In this document: one piece after another, positions 54,760-62,718 of the stretch
Position numbering within the stretch: the stretch's first letter is position 1
Layout: every line of letters starts with the position of its first letter
DNA from: Planktotalea sp.
GTDB lineage: Bacteria > Pseudomonadota > Alphaproteobacteria > Rhodobacterales > Rhodobacteraceae
Direction of reading: 5' to 3'
DNA: 64,000 nucleotides
Assembly (NCBI RefSeq): GCF_018607995.1
Contig: NZ_JABBAL010000015.1
Coordinates: 197,078 to 261,077 of the forward strand
Program-made: the position numbers and the translations under genes
The notes under the pieces: generated by a model
Seen by the model: the letters and a program-made list of their open reading frames with translations, nothing else
What the model was told of the DNA's origin: nothing
Database searches by the model: none

Positions 54760-55151
54760 TGCGCTCTTTCGACAGGGCCACCTTGTGTAGCCCAAGTGGA
54801 GAAGCCTTCACGCAGGTGTGCCGCGTCAAAACCCATGTTTTGCAGGGTTTGAACCGTGAGGGCAGATCGCCAGCCAGAAGCGCAATGAAAGACGAACTGT
54901 TTGTCTTCGCCAAATATCGGTTTGAAATAGGGGCTGTCCGGGTCAATCCAGAATTCGATCATCCCGCGTGGTGCATGAAAACTGCCGGGGATAAAGCCAC
55001 TGCGCTGGCGTTCGCGTACGTCACGGATATCAACAACGACGAGCTTCGGATCCTCCAGCATCGCAATTAGGTCTGGCGTTTCAATCTCACGAATATCTAC
55101 GCGCGCGGCGGCGACCATGTCTGCCGCTGGTGTTTTGAGCTTTGCCACCAC
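54756..55151 (-). CDS. Rhodanese-like domain protein
   Basis: A 131-residue single rhodanese domain. The strand KLVVVDIRDVRERQRSGFIP and the active-site loop FVFHCASGWRSALTVQTL with its Cys are intact; the loop CASGWR has the six-residue length of sulfurtransferases. No membrane or signal sequence. Between the CoA transferase (6-nt gap) and the FAD oxidoreductase (4-bp overlap). A sulfur-transfer enzyme in an acyl-CoA operon is unusual; it may move sulfur released from a substrate or serve a cofactor. Confidence 0.9.
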   Translation of the reverse strand: MVAKLKTPAADMVAAARVDIREIETPDLIAMLEDPKLVVVDIRDVRERQRSGFIPGSFHAPRGMIEFWIDPDSPYFKPIFGEDKQFVFHCASGWRSALTVQTLQNMGFDAAHLREGFSTWATQGGPVERAQ

Positions 55152-55157
55152 AATCTC

Positions 55158-56333
55158 CTAAATAATCCCAGCTTTAGAAAGCGCTTCAATGCGAGCGCTG
55201 TCCATCCCTAATTCTTCCAGTATGGCGCGGCTGTGTTCGCCCAAGGCTGGAATGGAATCCATGCGGGGCGCTGCTCCGACGCCGCCAGGGGGCAAGAGGG
55301 CGGGCATGGGGCCGATGGGCGTGCTCACCTCGCGCCAACGATTCCGTGCTCGTAATTGTGGATGCGCCCAAAGTCCCGCCATATCGTTCATCCGCGCATT
55401 GGCGATGCCGGCGGCGCTAAGTCGCACGATGACCTCTTCAGCATTCCACTTGGAAAAGGCGGCCATGATGATTGCTGTCAGATCCAGCTTGTTGGCCGCG
55501 CGGGCATGATTGCTCTCGAAGCGCGGGTCGGTTTCAAGCGCTGGTGCATCAAGGATATCGCGACAAAACACCGCCCATTCGCGGTCATTTTGCAGCCCCA
55601 ACATCACCTCTTTCCCGTCGCCCGCAATGAAAGGGCCATAGGGAAATATTGTGGCATGTGCTGCCCCTGCGCGAGCGGGCGGTTCTGCGCCATCAGTGGC
55701 GTAATACATCGGGTAGCCGATCCATTCAGCCAGCGCTTCGAGCATGGAAATATTGATCTCAACGCCGAGGCCTGTCTTGCTGCGCTGCAAAAGTGCGGCG
55801 AGGATATTGGTGTAAGCATACATGCCTGCGGCGATATCAGCGACGGAAATGCCTGCCTTGCTGGGTTTTGCGTCTGTGCCTGTGATCGATAGGAACCCCG
55901 CCTCTGCTTGCACCAAAAGATCATAGGCCTTACGGTCGGTTTCAGGGCCGTCGGGACCGTAGCCAGAAATATTGCAGACGATCAGTTCAGAGTGGATTTC
56001 ATGAAGCGTTTCAAAACCCAGTCCCATGCGATCTGCTGCACCGGGGGCAAGGTTTTGCACCAGCACATCTGCGCCTTCAATCAATTTACCAAGCACATCT
56101 ATGCCTTCGGGCGATTTCAGATCAAGCGTCAGGCTTTCTTTGGAGCGGTTGGTCCAAACGAAATGCGAAGACATCCCACGCGCGCGCGTGTCGTAGCTGC
56201 GCGCAAAATCGCCTTTTCCCGGGCGTTCAATCTTGATTACGCGCGCACCTAGATCGGCCAGTTGACGTGTCGCAAACGGGGCCGCGATCGCGTGTTCCAG
56301 CGCAATCACTTTGATACCATCGAGCGGTAACAT
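55158..56333 (-). CDS. CaiB/BaiF (family III) CoA transferase
   Basis: A 391-residue type III CoA transferase, moving CoA from a donor such as succinyl-CoA to an organic acid. MLPLDGIKVIALEHAIAAPF, ADLGARVIKIERPGKGDFAR and DLKSPEGIDVL are standard N-terminal features; the catalytic Asp is in AYDLLVQAEAGFLSITG. The start is ATG 56333, overlapping the dehydrogenase stop; a TTG one codon earlier is not needed. Relatives act on itaconate, mesaconate, citramalate or glutarate; the operon's hydratase suggests a C5 dicarboxylate here. Confidence 0.88.
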   Translation of the reverse strand: MLPLDGIKVIALEHAIAAPFATRQLADLGARVIKIERPGKGDFARSYDTRARGMSSHFVWTNRSKESLTLDLKSPEGIDVLGKLIEGADVLVQNLAPGAADRMGLGFETLHEIHSELIVCNISGYGPDGPETDRKAYDLLVQAEAGFLSITGTDAKPSKAGISVADIAAGMYAYTNILAALLQRSKTGLGVEINISMLEALAEWIGYPMYYATDGAEPPARAGAAHATIFPYGPFIAGDGKEVMLGLQNDREWAVFCRDILDAPALETDPRFESNHARAANKLDLTAIIMAAFSKWNAEEVIVRLSAAGIANARMNDMAGLWAHPQLRARNRWREVSTPIGPMPALLPPGGVGAAPRMDSIPALGEHSRAILEELGMDSARIEALSKAGII

Positions 56334-57484
56334 CAAAACGACCTCGGCAGGCCCAAGATATGTTCGGCCACATATGATAGGATCAGGTTGGTGGAGATTG
56401 GTGCGACTTGATAAAGTCGGGTTTCGCGGAATTTGCGCTCCACATCATATTCAGCGGCAAAGCCGAAACCGCCATGGAACTGGATACAGGCGTTTGCTGC
56501 TTCCCAGCTGGCCTTAGCAGCAAGGTATTTCGCCATATTCGCTTGAGCTCCGCAGGGTTCGCCTGCGTCATACAGGCGGCATGCTTCAAACCGCATGAGA
56601 TTGGCGGCTTCGATCTCGATATGGGCCTCTGCGATGGGGAACTGAACCCCTTGGTTCTGACCGATAGGGCGGCCAAACACTTCACGCGACTTGGCATATT
56701 CCGTGACCTTTTCGGTGAACCAATAGCCATCACCAATGCATTCGGCGGCGATCAAGGCGCGCTCTGCATTCAGCCCATCAAGGATGTATTTGAAGCCCAT
56801 CCCTTCCTCGCCAATCAGATTCTCTGCGGGGATTTCGAGGTTGTCAAAGAACAACTCATTCGTTTCGTGATTGACCATATTGGGGATCGGTTTGACCTCT
56901 AGCCCGTTGCCAATCGCGTCGTGTAAATCGACGATGAAGATTGACATGCCAAGAGATTTCTTCGTGACCTCGGCCAAGGGCGTTGTGCGCGCCAGCAGGA
57001 TCATCAGATCAGAGTGCTGTACGCGCGAGATCCAGACTTTTTGCCCGTTGATCACGTATCTATCGGCGCGCTTTTCCGCTTTGGTTTTAATCTTGGTGGT
57101 GTCGGTGCCTGTTGTCGGCTCCGTCACACCCATGCTTTGTAAGCGCAGCTCACCGGAGGCGATGCGCGGCAGGTATTTTTGTTTTTGCGCGTCCGAGCCA
57201 TGACGCAAGAGCGTGCCCATATTGTACATCTGCCCATGACACGCACCGGAGTTTCCGCCGGAGCGGTTGATCTCTTCCATGATCACGCTCGCTTCGGTCA
57301 GGCCAAGGCCGGAGCCGCCATATTTTTCGGGGATCAATGCGGCCATCCAACCAGCTTTGGTCAAGGCATCAACGAAGGCTTCGGGGTAGCTGTGGTCTTG
57401 GTCTATCTGGCGGTGATATTCGGGTGGAAACTCAGCGCAGAGCGCGCGTACGGCGTCGCGGATGTCTTGGTAGGCTTCGCTCAT
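56333..57484 (-). CDS. Acyl-CoA dehydrogenase
   Basis: A 383-residue flavin acyl-CoA dehydrogenase. Seen are LGLTEASVIMEEINRSGG near the N-terminus, QSMGVTEPTTGTDTTKIKTK (FAD contact), the middle beta domain VINGQKVWISRVQHSDLMIL, and C-terminal QFHGGFGFAAEYDVERKFRE. The catalytic base region near the end lies in FHGGFGFAAEYDVE. The ATG at 57484 overlaps the hydratase stop. Together with the CoA transferase and hydratase it would convert a short acyl-CoA to an enoyl-CoA, the electrons passing to ETF. Substrate unknown. Confidence 0.9.
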   Translation of the reverse strand: MSEAYQDIRDAVRALCAEFPPEYHRQIDQDHSYPEAFVDALTKAGWMAALIPEKYGGSGLGLTEASVIMEEINRSGGNSGACHGQMYNMGTLLRHGSDAQKQKYLPRIASGELRLQSMGVTEPTTGTDTTKIKTKAEKRADRYVINGQKVWISRVQHSDLMILLARTTPLAEVTKKSLGMSIFIVDLHDAIGNGLEVKPIPNMVNHETNELFFDNLEIPAENLIGEEGMGFKYILDGLNAERALIAAECIGDGYWFTEKVTEYAKSREVFGRPIGQNQGVQFPIAEAHIEIEAANLMRFEACRLYDAGEPCGAQANMAKYLAAKASWEAANACIQFHGGFGFAAEYDVERKFRETRLYQVAPISTNLILSYVAEHILGLPRSF

Positions 57485-58338
57485 GTTTTGTCCTTGATCT
57501 GTGCTGTGCCTTTCATCGCAAATGCACCATCTTTCCGTGCGACCCAAAGCTCGATCTCACCATTGTTCGCACAAGTGCCATGGACAGAAAATTGCTGGGT
57601 ATCAAACACAGGTGCAAGCGCGCGGAAGTTGAAATGCGTGACCTTTGCTGCTGGGTATTCACGGCGCAAAAGATCCAGCATCAAGGTTGCGAGCAAAGGG
57701 CCATGCACGACCAACCCGCCGTAGCCCTCTGCTCCGACGCAAAAGGGATGATCGTAGTGGATGCGGTGGCCATTGAAGGTGAGTGCGGAGTAGCGAAACA
57801 AGAGAACGGGGTCGGGCACGGTTTTTCTAGAAAAATCACACGACGTCGGCGCATGTGGCGGCGTTGGTGTGGGGGCGTTTGGATCTGGCAAAGCGCGATA
57901 GACGATGTCTTGCTCTTCGCGAATGCAATGTTTTTGATCCTCAAAAACGTCATGGGTCACCGTGACGAATACCAAATCCCCGCTGCGCCCTGATTTATGT
58001 GTCACGCTTTTGACAGTGGAGCGCTTGCGCGCTGACCTGCCAATCGTCACAGGGGCAAGAAACTCTAAACGGCTGCCTGCCCACATCCGTCTTGGCAAAG
58101 GCACGGGCGGCAGGAACCCACCAAGCGCCGCATGCCCATCATAGCCACTCTCACCCAACTTATGGATTGGTAGAAAATGCAACCAATGCCAGAGCGGGGG
58201 CAACGCATCGCCAATATGATACTCCTCATCGTTGCGATCTAGCGTTGCTGCCAGTGCATTTGCGGGAAACGCAGCGATCAGGTCATCCCGCGTCTCACGA
58301 CGTCCTTGCCAGTTTTGCAAATGTTTAACGTCGATCAT
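57481..58338 (-). CDS. MaoC/hotdog enoyl-CoA hydratase (mesaconyl-C4-CoA or itaconyl-CoA hydratase-like)
   Basis: A 285-residue double-hotdog hydratase. The N-terminal FAS1-like dehydratase part has PPLWHWLHFLPIHKLGESGY and GGFLPPVPLPRRMWAGSRLE; the C-terminal part has FRYSALTFNGHRIHYDHPFC, the hydratase-2-type motif, and GLVVHGPLLATLML. This combination is typical of mesaconyl-C4-CoA (3-methylfumaryl-CoA) or itaconyl-CoA hydratases. It starts 3 nt after the znuB stop on the same strand, so it may be co-transcribed with zinc uptake. Its stop overlaps the dehydrogenase start by 4 bp. Confidence 0.86.
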   Translation of the reverse strand: MIDVKHLQNWQGRRETRDDLIAAFPANALAATLDRNDEEYHIGDALPPLWHWLHFLPIHKLGESGYDGHAALGGFLPPVPLPRRMWAGSRLEFLAPVTIGRSARKRSTVKSVTHKSGRSGDLVFVTVTHDVFEDQKHCIREEQDIVYRALPDPNAPTPTPPHAPTSCDFSRKTVPDPVLLFRYSALTFNGHRIHYDHPFCVGAEGYGGLVVHGPLLATLMLDLLRREYPAAKVTHFNFRALAPVFDTQQFSVHGTCANNGEIELWVARKDGAFAMKGTAQIKDKT

Positions 58339-58341
58339 CGC

Positions 58342-59148
58342 TTAACCCGCCACATGCCCTTTCAGCAGGTTGAGCAGACCGCCAAGCACAAAGCAAGCGG
58401 CAGCGACGCAAACGATTGTCGGACCCGTGGGGGTGTCGAAAATATAAGCGGCTTGCAGACCGGCCATAGCCGAGATCGCGCCAATACCGGCGGCTATGAA
58501 AGCCATACGTTCTGGTGTTCCTGCGAATGGACGTGCGGCTGCGGCTGGGATGATCAAGAGAGCCGCAATTAACAAAACGCCGACGACTTTAATGGCGACC
58601 GCCACGACCACCCCGAGTGCAATAGTCAGAACCATCTGTTCACGGCGCGGATCAATGCCTGCGGCATATGCAAGATCGTTGCTGAGGGTCGCAGTCAATA
58701 GCGCGGACCAACGCCACCATAAAAGCAGCAGGACCAACAGCACACCGATCCAAACAATCAGCAAATCGAATCGTGATACTGCGAGGATGTCGCCAAAGAG
58801 ATAAGCCATCAAGTCGATGCGTACCCCTTGCAAAAACGACACTGCAACCAGGCCAATGGCCAGTGCGGAGTGCGCCATCACCCCGAGGAGCGTATCCATC
58901 GCATAGCCACGCCCAGAAAGCGTGGATACGGTCCAGCCCATCAGTAGCGTGATGATCAGTACGCCCGCAAAGATTGAGGTGGAGAACGATAGAGCCAGCG
59001 CGATGCCTAGGATCGACGCGTGCGCAGTCGCTTCGCCGAAATATGCCATACGCCGCCAAACCACGAAGCACCCCAATGGGGCCGCGGCAAGTGCAACGCC
59101 AAACCCAGCAAGGGCCGCGCGCACAAGAAAGCTGTCTAAGATGTCCAT
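58342..59148 (-). CDS. znuB: Zinc ABC transporter permease ZnuB
   Basis: A 268-residue ABC-3 family permease with about eight membrane segments, the channel of the ZnuABC importer. Features include the N-terminal FLVRAALAGFGVALAAAPLG and CFVVWRRMAYFGEATAHASI, in which RMAYFGEATAHAS is the family's interaction loop, and the MVLTIALGVVVAVAIKVVGV region. The start shares one base with the znuC stop (TAATG). The next gene, the hydratase, begins 3 nt downstream. Confidence 0.94.
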   Translation of the reverse strand: MDILDSFLVRAALAGFGVALAAAPLGCFVVWRRMAYFGEATAHASILGIALALSFSTSIFAGVLIITLLMGWTVSTLSGRGYAMDTLLGVMAHSALAIGLVAVSFLQGVRIDLMAYLFGDILAVSRFDLLIVWIGVLLVLLLLWWRWSALLTATLSNDLAYAAGIDPRREQMVLTIALGVVVAVAIKVVGVLLIAALLIIPAAAARPFAGTPERMAFIAAGIGAISAMAGLQAAYIFDTPTGPTIVCVAAACFVLGGLLNLLKGHVAG

Positions 59149-59885
59149 TATGCGTCCTCATGTTCGTGATCGTGCGCATGGTGATGGTGGTCGTGATCAT
59201 GGCGATACAGTGCCAAGGCTCCTTGGGTGCCCGAGCCAAACAGCGCGCGGTATTCTGGTGCGGAGGCGACAACTGCGGGCGTGCCTTCACAGCACACATG
59301 ACCATTCAAACAGATCACGCGATCAGAGGCGGCCATCACAACATGTAGCTCGTGGCTTACCATCAGCACGGCGCAGCCTAGTGTTTCGCGCAAGCTCTCG
59401 ATTTCGCGGTAGAAAGCGGCAGATCCTGGTTGATCAAGCCCCTGTGTCGCCTCATCCAAGATCAACAGCTCAGGTTTTCCAAGCAAGGCGCGGGCCAGTA
59501 GAACCCGTTGAAATTGCCCGCCAGAGAGATCGCTCATTTGGCGGTTCGCCAGCGCCCCTGAGCCGGCTTGCTCAAGCGCGTCTTTGGCAGCGGACGCACT
59601 CACGCGTAAGGGGAGCGACAGAAACCGCGCGACACTTATGGGAAGCGTTGGGTCAATATGTAGTTTTTGCGGGACATAGCCGATTCGAAGACCGTCTTTG
59701 CGTGTCAGCGTCCCGCTTTTGAGCGGGGTGGCACCGATGAAAGCGCGCAAAAGCGTCGATTTACCCGACCCGTTTGGCCCGACAATCGTAACAATCTCGC
59801 CTGCGTTGATGTCCAATGTCACGTTCTGCAAAACAGGTGCGTTGCCGTGATTGACGGAAATGTTTTTGGCGCTGATCAAGGTCAT
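59148..59885 (-). CDS. znuC: Zinc ABC transporter ATPase ZnuC, His-rich C-terminus
   Basis: A 245-residue ABC ATPase. Walker A VGPNGSGKSTLLRAF (about residues 35-49), signature LSGGQFQRVLLARAL and Walker B LLILDEATQGLD are intact. It ends with a histidine/aspartate tail (RHDHDHHHHAHDHEHEDA), an unusual feature for the cytoplasmic ATPase that could bind zinc. Overlaps the zur stop and the znuB start. Powers zinc uptake with ZnuB and the periplasmic ZnuA encoded divergently. Confidence 0.94.
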   Translation of the reverse strand: MTLISAKNISVNHGNAPVLQNVTLDINAGEIVTIVGPNGSGKSTLLRAFIGATPLKSGTLTRKDGLRIGYVPQKLHIDPTLPISVARFLSLPLRVSASAAKDALEQAGSGALANRQMSDLSGGQFQRVLLARALLGKPELLILDEATQGLDQPGSAAFYREIESLRETLGCAVLMVSHELHVVMAASDRVICLNGHVCCEGTPAVVASAPEYRALFGSGTQGALALYRHDHDHHHHAHDHEHEDA

Positions 59886-60364
59886 GTTGCGGGCCTTTCT
59901 GCGCAGTTCGGACAGACCCCCACGGCCTCTAACACGGCACGCTCAATGTGAAATCCAGCGATCTTCGCGCTTGACCCTAACTGCCCACGTGCTGATTTGG
60001 TTTGTGCTTCTGCGACGCCATCGCACTTGCGGCAAATCAAAAAGGCTGGATCATGTACTTCACCGGGATGGGCGCAGGCCACAAAGGCGTTCAAACGTTC
60101 AATTTTGTGGGCAAACCCGTGCGTGACCAAAAAATCCAACGCGCGATAGGCAACTGGCGGCTGCGAGCCAAGCCCCTCTGAACGTAGTTTATCAAGTATG
60201 TCATAAGCCCCCAGTGCGCGATGTTCGTGCAACAGGATTTCGAGCACGCGACGACGGACAGACGTCAATTGCAAACCTTCTTTGGCGCAATGTGCTTCGA
60301 TCTGCGCCAGATTGTCAGTGATGCAATGGGTGTGGTCGTGGCTTGAAAATCCTATGGGGTCCAT
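59882..60364 (-). CDS. zur: Zinc uptake regulator Zur (Fur family)
   Basis: A 160-residue Fur-family repressor. The N-terminal helical DNA-binding region has LTSVRRRVLEILLHEHRALG and PPVAYRALDFLVTHGFAHKI; metal ligands include VACAHPGEVHDPAFLICRKC with CxxC, and the C-terminal VCPNC. The paired Cys are the structural zinc site typical for Zur. It leads the zur-znuC-znuB operon and is divergent from znuA. Two palindromes in the shared region (60406-60420, 60447-60454) are probable binding sites, so it would repress both sides when zinc is ample. Confidence 0.93.
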   Translation of the reverse strand: MDPIGFSSHDHTHCITDNLAQIEAHCAKEGLQLTSVRRRVLEILLHEHRALGAYDILDKLRSEGLGSQPPVAYRALDFLVTHGFAHKIERLNAFVACAHPGEVHDPAFLICRKCDGVAEAQTKSARGQLGSSAKIAGFHIERAVLEAVGVCPNCAERPAT

Positions 60365-60405
60365 CTAAGCGCTTTCGCTAGGTGAGAAACTGGGTTGACG
60401 TTCAG

Positions 60406-60420
60406 TGTTATATTATAACA
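60406..60420. promoter_or_regulatory. Predicted Zur box 1
   Basis: TGTTATA-T-TATAACA, a perfect 15-nt palindrome in the zur/znuA gap, matching the AT-rich GTTATANNATAAC type of Zur site. It overlaps the expected -10 area of a znuA promoter (TTGACG at 60395-60400), which suits repression. Confidence 0.8.
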
Positions 60421-60446
60421 TATTACGGAAAACAGCAACCGGATAT

Positions 60447-60454
60447 GTTATAAC
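60447..60454. promoter_or_regulatory. Predicted Zur box 2 (half-length)
   Basis: GTTATAAC, a perfect 8-nt palindrome ending 1 nt before the znuA start codon and embedded in ATGTTATAACCAT. It shares its core with box 1. Confidence 0.5.
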
Positions 60455-60455
60455 C

Positions 60456-61487
60456 ATGAAAAGATCAATCGCGATTGCCGCCGCACTCTTATGTTCTACC
60501 GCCGCTTACGCAGAAGCGCCACGCGTTGTCGCGGATATTGCGCCGCTGCATTCCCTTGTTGCCAAGGTTATGGGGAACGTTGCGCAGCCGAAATTATTGA
60601 TTGAGCCAACATCGTCACCGCATTCCTACGCACTGCGCCCGTCCCAAGCTGTTGCGTTGGAAGAGGCACATATTGTGTTTTTCACTAGCGATGGCCTGAC
60701 CCCTTGGATCACCACGCCACTTGAGACGTTAGCGAGTGATGCGCTTGTGATCGAAGTTATGGCGGATGAGGCGAACGTACATTTCGAATATCGCGATTCG
60801 GGTGGCGATCATGATCACGGTCACGGTCATGAAGACGATCACAGCGACGACCACGCAGATGATCATAAAGAAGATCACGACGATGACCACGCGGATACCC
60901 ATGATGAAGATCATGCAGATGATCACAAAGAAGATCATGCGGATGGTCATCGCGACGGTCACAGTGACGAAGGGCTAGATCCGCACGGTTGGCTTGATCC
61001 TGAGAATGCGAAAATCTGGCTGGTTCAGATCGCTGAAGCGCTCGCCAAAAAAGACCCAGAGAATGCGGTCACGTACCAAGTGAATGCGCAAGCAGCTTTG
61101 GTGGAGTTGACCGCGCTTATGGTCAAACTGAAAGCACAATTGGAGCCGGTGAAGGGGAATCCTTACCTCGTTCTTCATGATGCGTTTCAGTATTTTGACC
61201 GCCGTTTTGAACTTAAATTCGCAAGTTCTATTGCGCTCGGCGATGCCAGTACCCCAAGCCCCGCGCGTATTGCCAAAGCCCAAGAGATCCTCGAGGAAAG
61301 CAATGCGGCTTGCGTCTTCACGGAACCACAACAAAGCGACAAGCTTGTTAAAGTGGTAATTGAGGGGACCGACGTCAAAACAGGAGAGCTTGATGCAATT
61401 GGGGCCAGACTTTTGCCCGGCCCCGATCTCTACACGTCGCTGCTACAAGGTCTCGCAGACAGCTTTGCGATTTGCGCTAAGGGTTAA
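60456..61487 (+). CDS. znuA: Zinc ABC transporter substrate-binding protein ZnuA
   Basis: A 343-residue periplasmic zinc-binding protein. Signal peptide MKRSIAIAAALLCSTAAYA. His ligands are in PLHSLVAKV, SSPHSYALRPSQ and the C-terminal half (HDAFQYFDRRFEL). Between about residues 110 and 170 is a long His/Asp loop built of repeated units such as DDHADDHKEDH; the DNA shows tandem near-repeats (60820-60970). Two cysteines (NAACVFTEPQ, FAICAKG) should form the usual disulfide. The ATG at 60456 follows immediately after Zur box 2. It is divergent from zur-znuCB and converges on the lyase gene with a 4-bp overlap. Confidence 0.94.
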   Translation: MKRSIAIAAALLCSTAAYAEAPRVVADIAPLHSLVAKVMGNVAQPKLLIEPTSSPHSYALRPSQAVALEEAHIVFFTSDGLTPWITTPLETLASDALVIEVMADEANVHFEYRDSGGDHDHGHGHEDDHSDDHADDHKEDHDDDHADTHDEDHADDHKEDHADGHRDGHSDEGLDPHGWLDPENAKIWLVQIAEALAKKDPENAVTYQVNAQAALVELTALMVKLKAQLEPVKGNPYLVLHDAFQYFDRRFELKFASSIALGDASTPSPARIAKAQEILEESNAACVFTEPQQSDKLVKVVIEGTDVKTGELDAIGARLLPGPDLYTSLLQGLADSFAICAKG

Positions 61488-62440
61488 CCCGCGATCATTT
61501 CGGATTGGCGCACAATAACCTCGGCCTGCTTGATGGATGCGATATCCACCAAGCGGCCCTTGTAAACAGTCGCGCCTTCGCCATTTGCTTTCGCGGTTTC
61601 CATCGCGGCTAAGATATCGCGTGCTTCTGCGACGGCCTCTGCGGAAGGAGTGAATACCTCGTTGGCGAGCGTGATCTGCTTGGGATGGATCGCCCATTTG
61701 CCGACCATACCAAGCGTCGCAGAGCGGTACGCTTGCGCTTTAAAGCCCTCGTCATCCGAGAAGTCGCCGAAAGGACCGTCAACTGGCAACACGCCATGGG
61801 TGCGACACGCCGCGACTATTGCCGCTTGCGCCCAATGCCATGGATCAGACCAATGCTTTTCACCGTCGCGCATCATGTAATAGTTTTCCTGCGTGCCGCC
61901 GATACCCGTCGTCGCCATGCCCATAGAGGCTGCGAAATCGGCAGCACCTAGGCTCATCGCTTGCAAGCGCGGAGAGGCGGCTGCGATTTCTTCGACATGC
62001 GCGATGCCAGCGGCGCTTTCGATGATAACTTCGAAAGAGATCGGCTTGCTGCGCCCTTTTGCAGTTTCAATCGCAGTGACCAATGCATCGACCGCATAAA
62101 TGTCTGCGGCGCACCCAACCTTTGGGATCATAATCTGGTCAAGGCGATCGCCTGCTTGTTCCAGCAGGTCCACAACATCGCGATACCAATACGGTGTGTC
62201 GAGACCGTTGATACGCACAGAAAGGGTTTTGTTGCCCCAATCAATATTACTGATGGCCATGATGGTATTCTTGCGTGCGCTGTCTTTGTCAGACGGAGCG
62301 ACGGAATCTTCGAGGTCCAGATTGATGACGTCCGCGGCACTAGCGGCCATCTTCTCAAAGATCGCTGGGCGAGAACCGGGTCCAAAGAGTTGGCAACGAT
62401 TGGGACGGGCGACAGGAGTAGGTTGGATACGGAAGCTCAT
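61484..62440 (-). CDS. mcl1: L-malyl-CoA/beta-methylmalyl-CoA lyase (HpcH/HpaI, CitE type)
   Basis: A 318-residue HpcH/HpaI lyase that cleaves beta-methylmalyl-CoA to glyoxylate and propionyl-CoA, and malyl-CoA to glyoxylate and acetyl-CoA, in the ethylmalonyl-CoA pathway. VINLDLEDSVAPSDKDSARK, IMIPKVGCAADIYAVDALVT, FEVIIESAAGIAHVEEIAAA and GKWAIHPKQITLANEVFTPS are typical. Rhodobacter Mcl1 has about this length. It may equally serve a citramalyl-CoA cleavage following the hydratase operon 3 kb away; this is an inference. The 279-bp gap upstream holds control elements for it and dgcN. Confidence 0.9.
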   Translation of the reverse strand: MSFRIQPTPVARPNRCQLFGPGSRPAIFEKMAASAADVINLDLEDSVAPSDKDSARKNTIMAISNIDWGNKTLSVRINGLDTPYWYRDVVDLLEQAGDRLDQIMIPKVGCAADIYAVDALVTAIETAKGRSKPISFEVIIESAAGIAHVEEIAAASPRLQAMSLGAADFAASMGMATTGIGGTQENYYMMRDGEKHWSDPWHWAQAAIVAACRTHGVLPVDGPFGDFSDDEGFKAQAYRSATLGMVGKWAIHPKQITLANEVFTPSAEAVAEARDILAAMETAKANGEGATVYKGRLVDIASIKQAEVIVRQSEMIAG

Positions 62441-62718
62441 GGCGATTCTTTCGAGTAATTAAATTACGTTTTTATCTAGCGTTTTGTTATTTCGTTGCAG
62501 GGTTAGGCACAAGGTTTTTTCTGCACTTGCATTATCCTTGCTGCATCGCAGAAATGGAGATTCTTTTCGCAACGATAAGACTGAGTAAAAATTCATCGAA
62601 AATTATGCAGTAATACGCAGGATTCTTCGAAAAAATATAAATTTAGTCAAGTAAACGAGAGAAAATCGCGAACTATACGCTGCAAACAGTCGCAATACTC
62701 GATTCTAAGGAGAGCATC
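62441..62718. other. AT-rich divergent intergenic region
   Basis: About 280 bp between the lyase and dgcN, clearly more AT-rich than the rest of the window. It must hold promoters for both genes. Several A/T runs are present, and TATACG near 62676 is a possible -10, but no matching -35 or operator could be fixed. Confidence 0.4.

Noticed and set aside
60820-60970. Repeats that could be taken for a CRISPR array
   Set aside because: Short in-frame coding repeats of the ZnuA His loop with no unique spacers.
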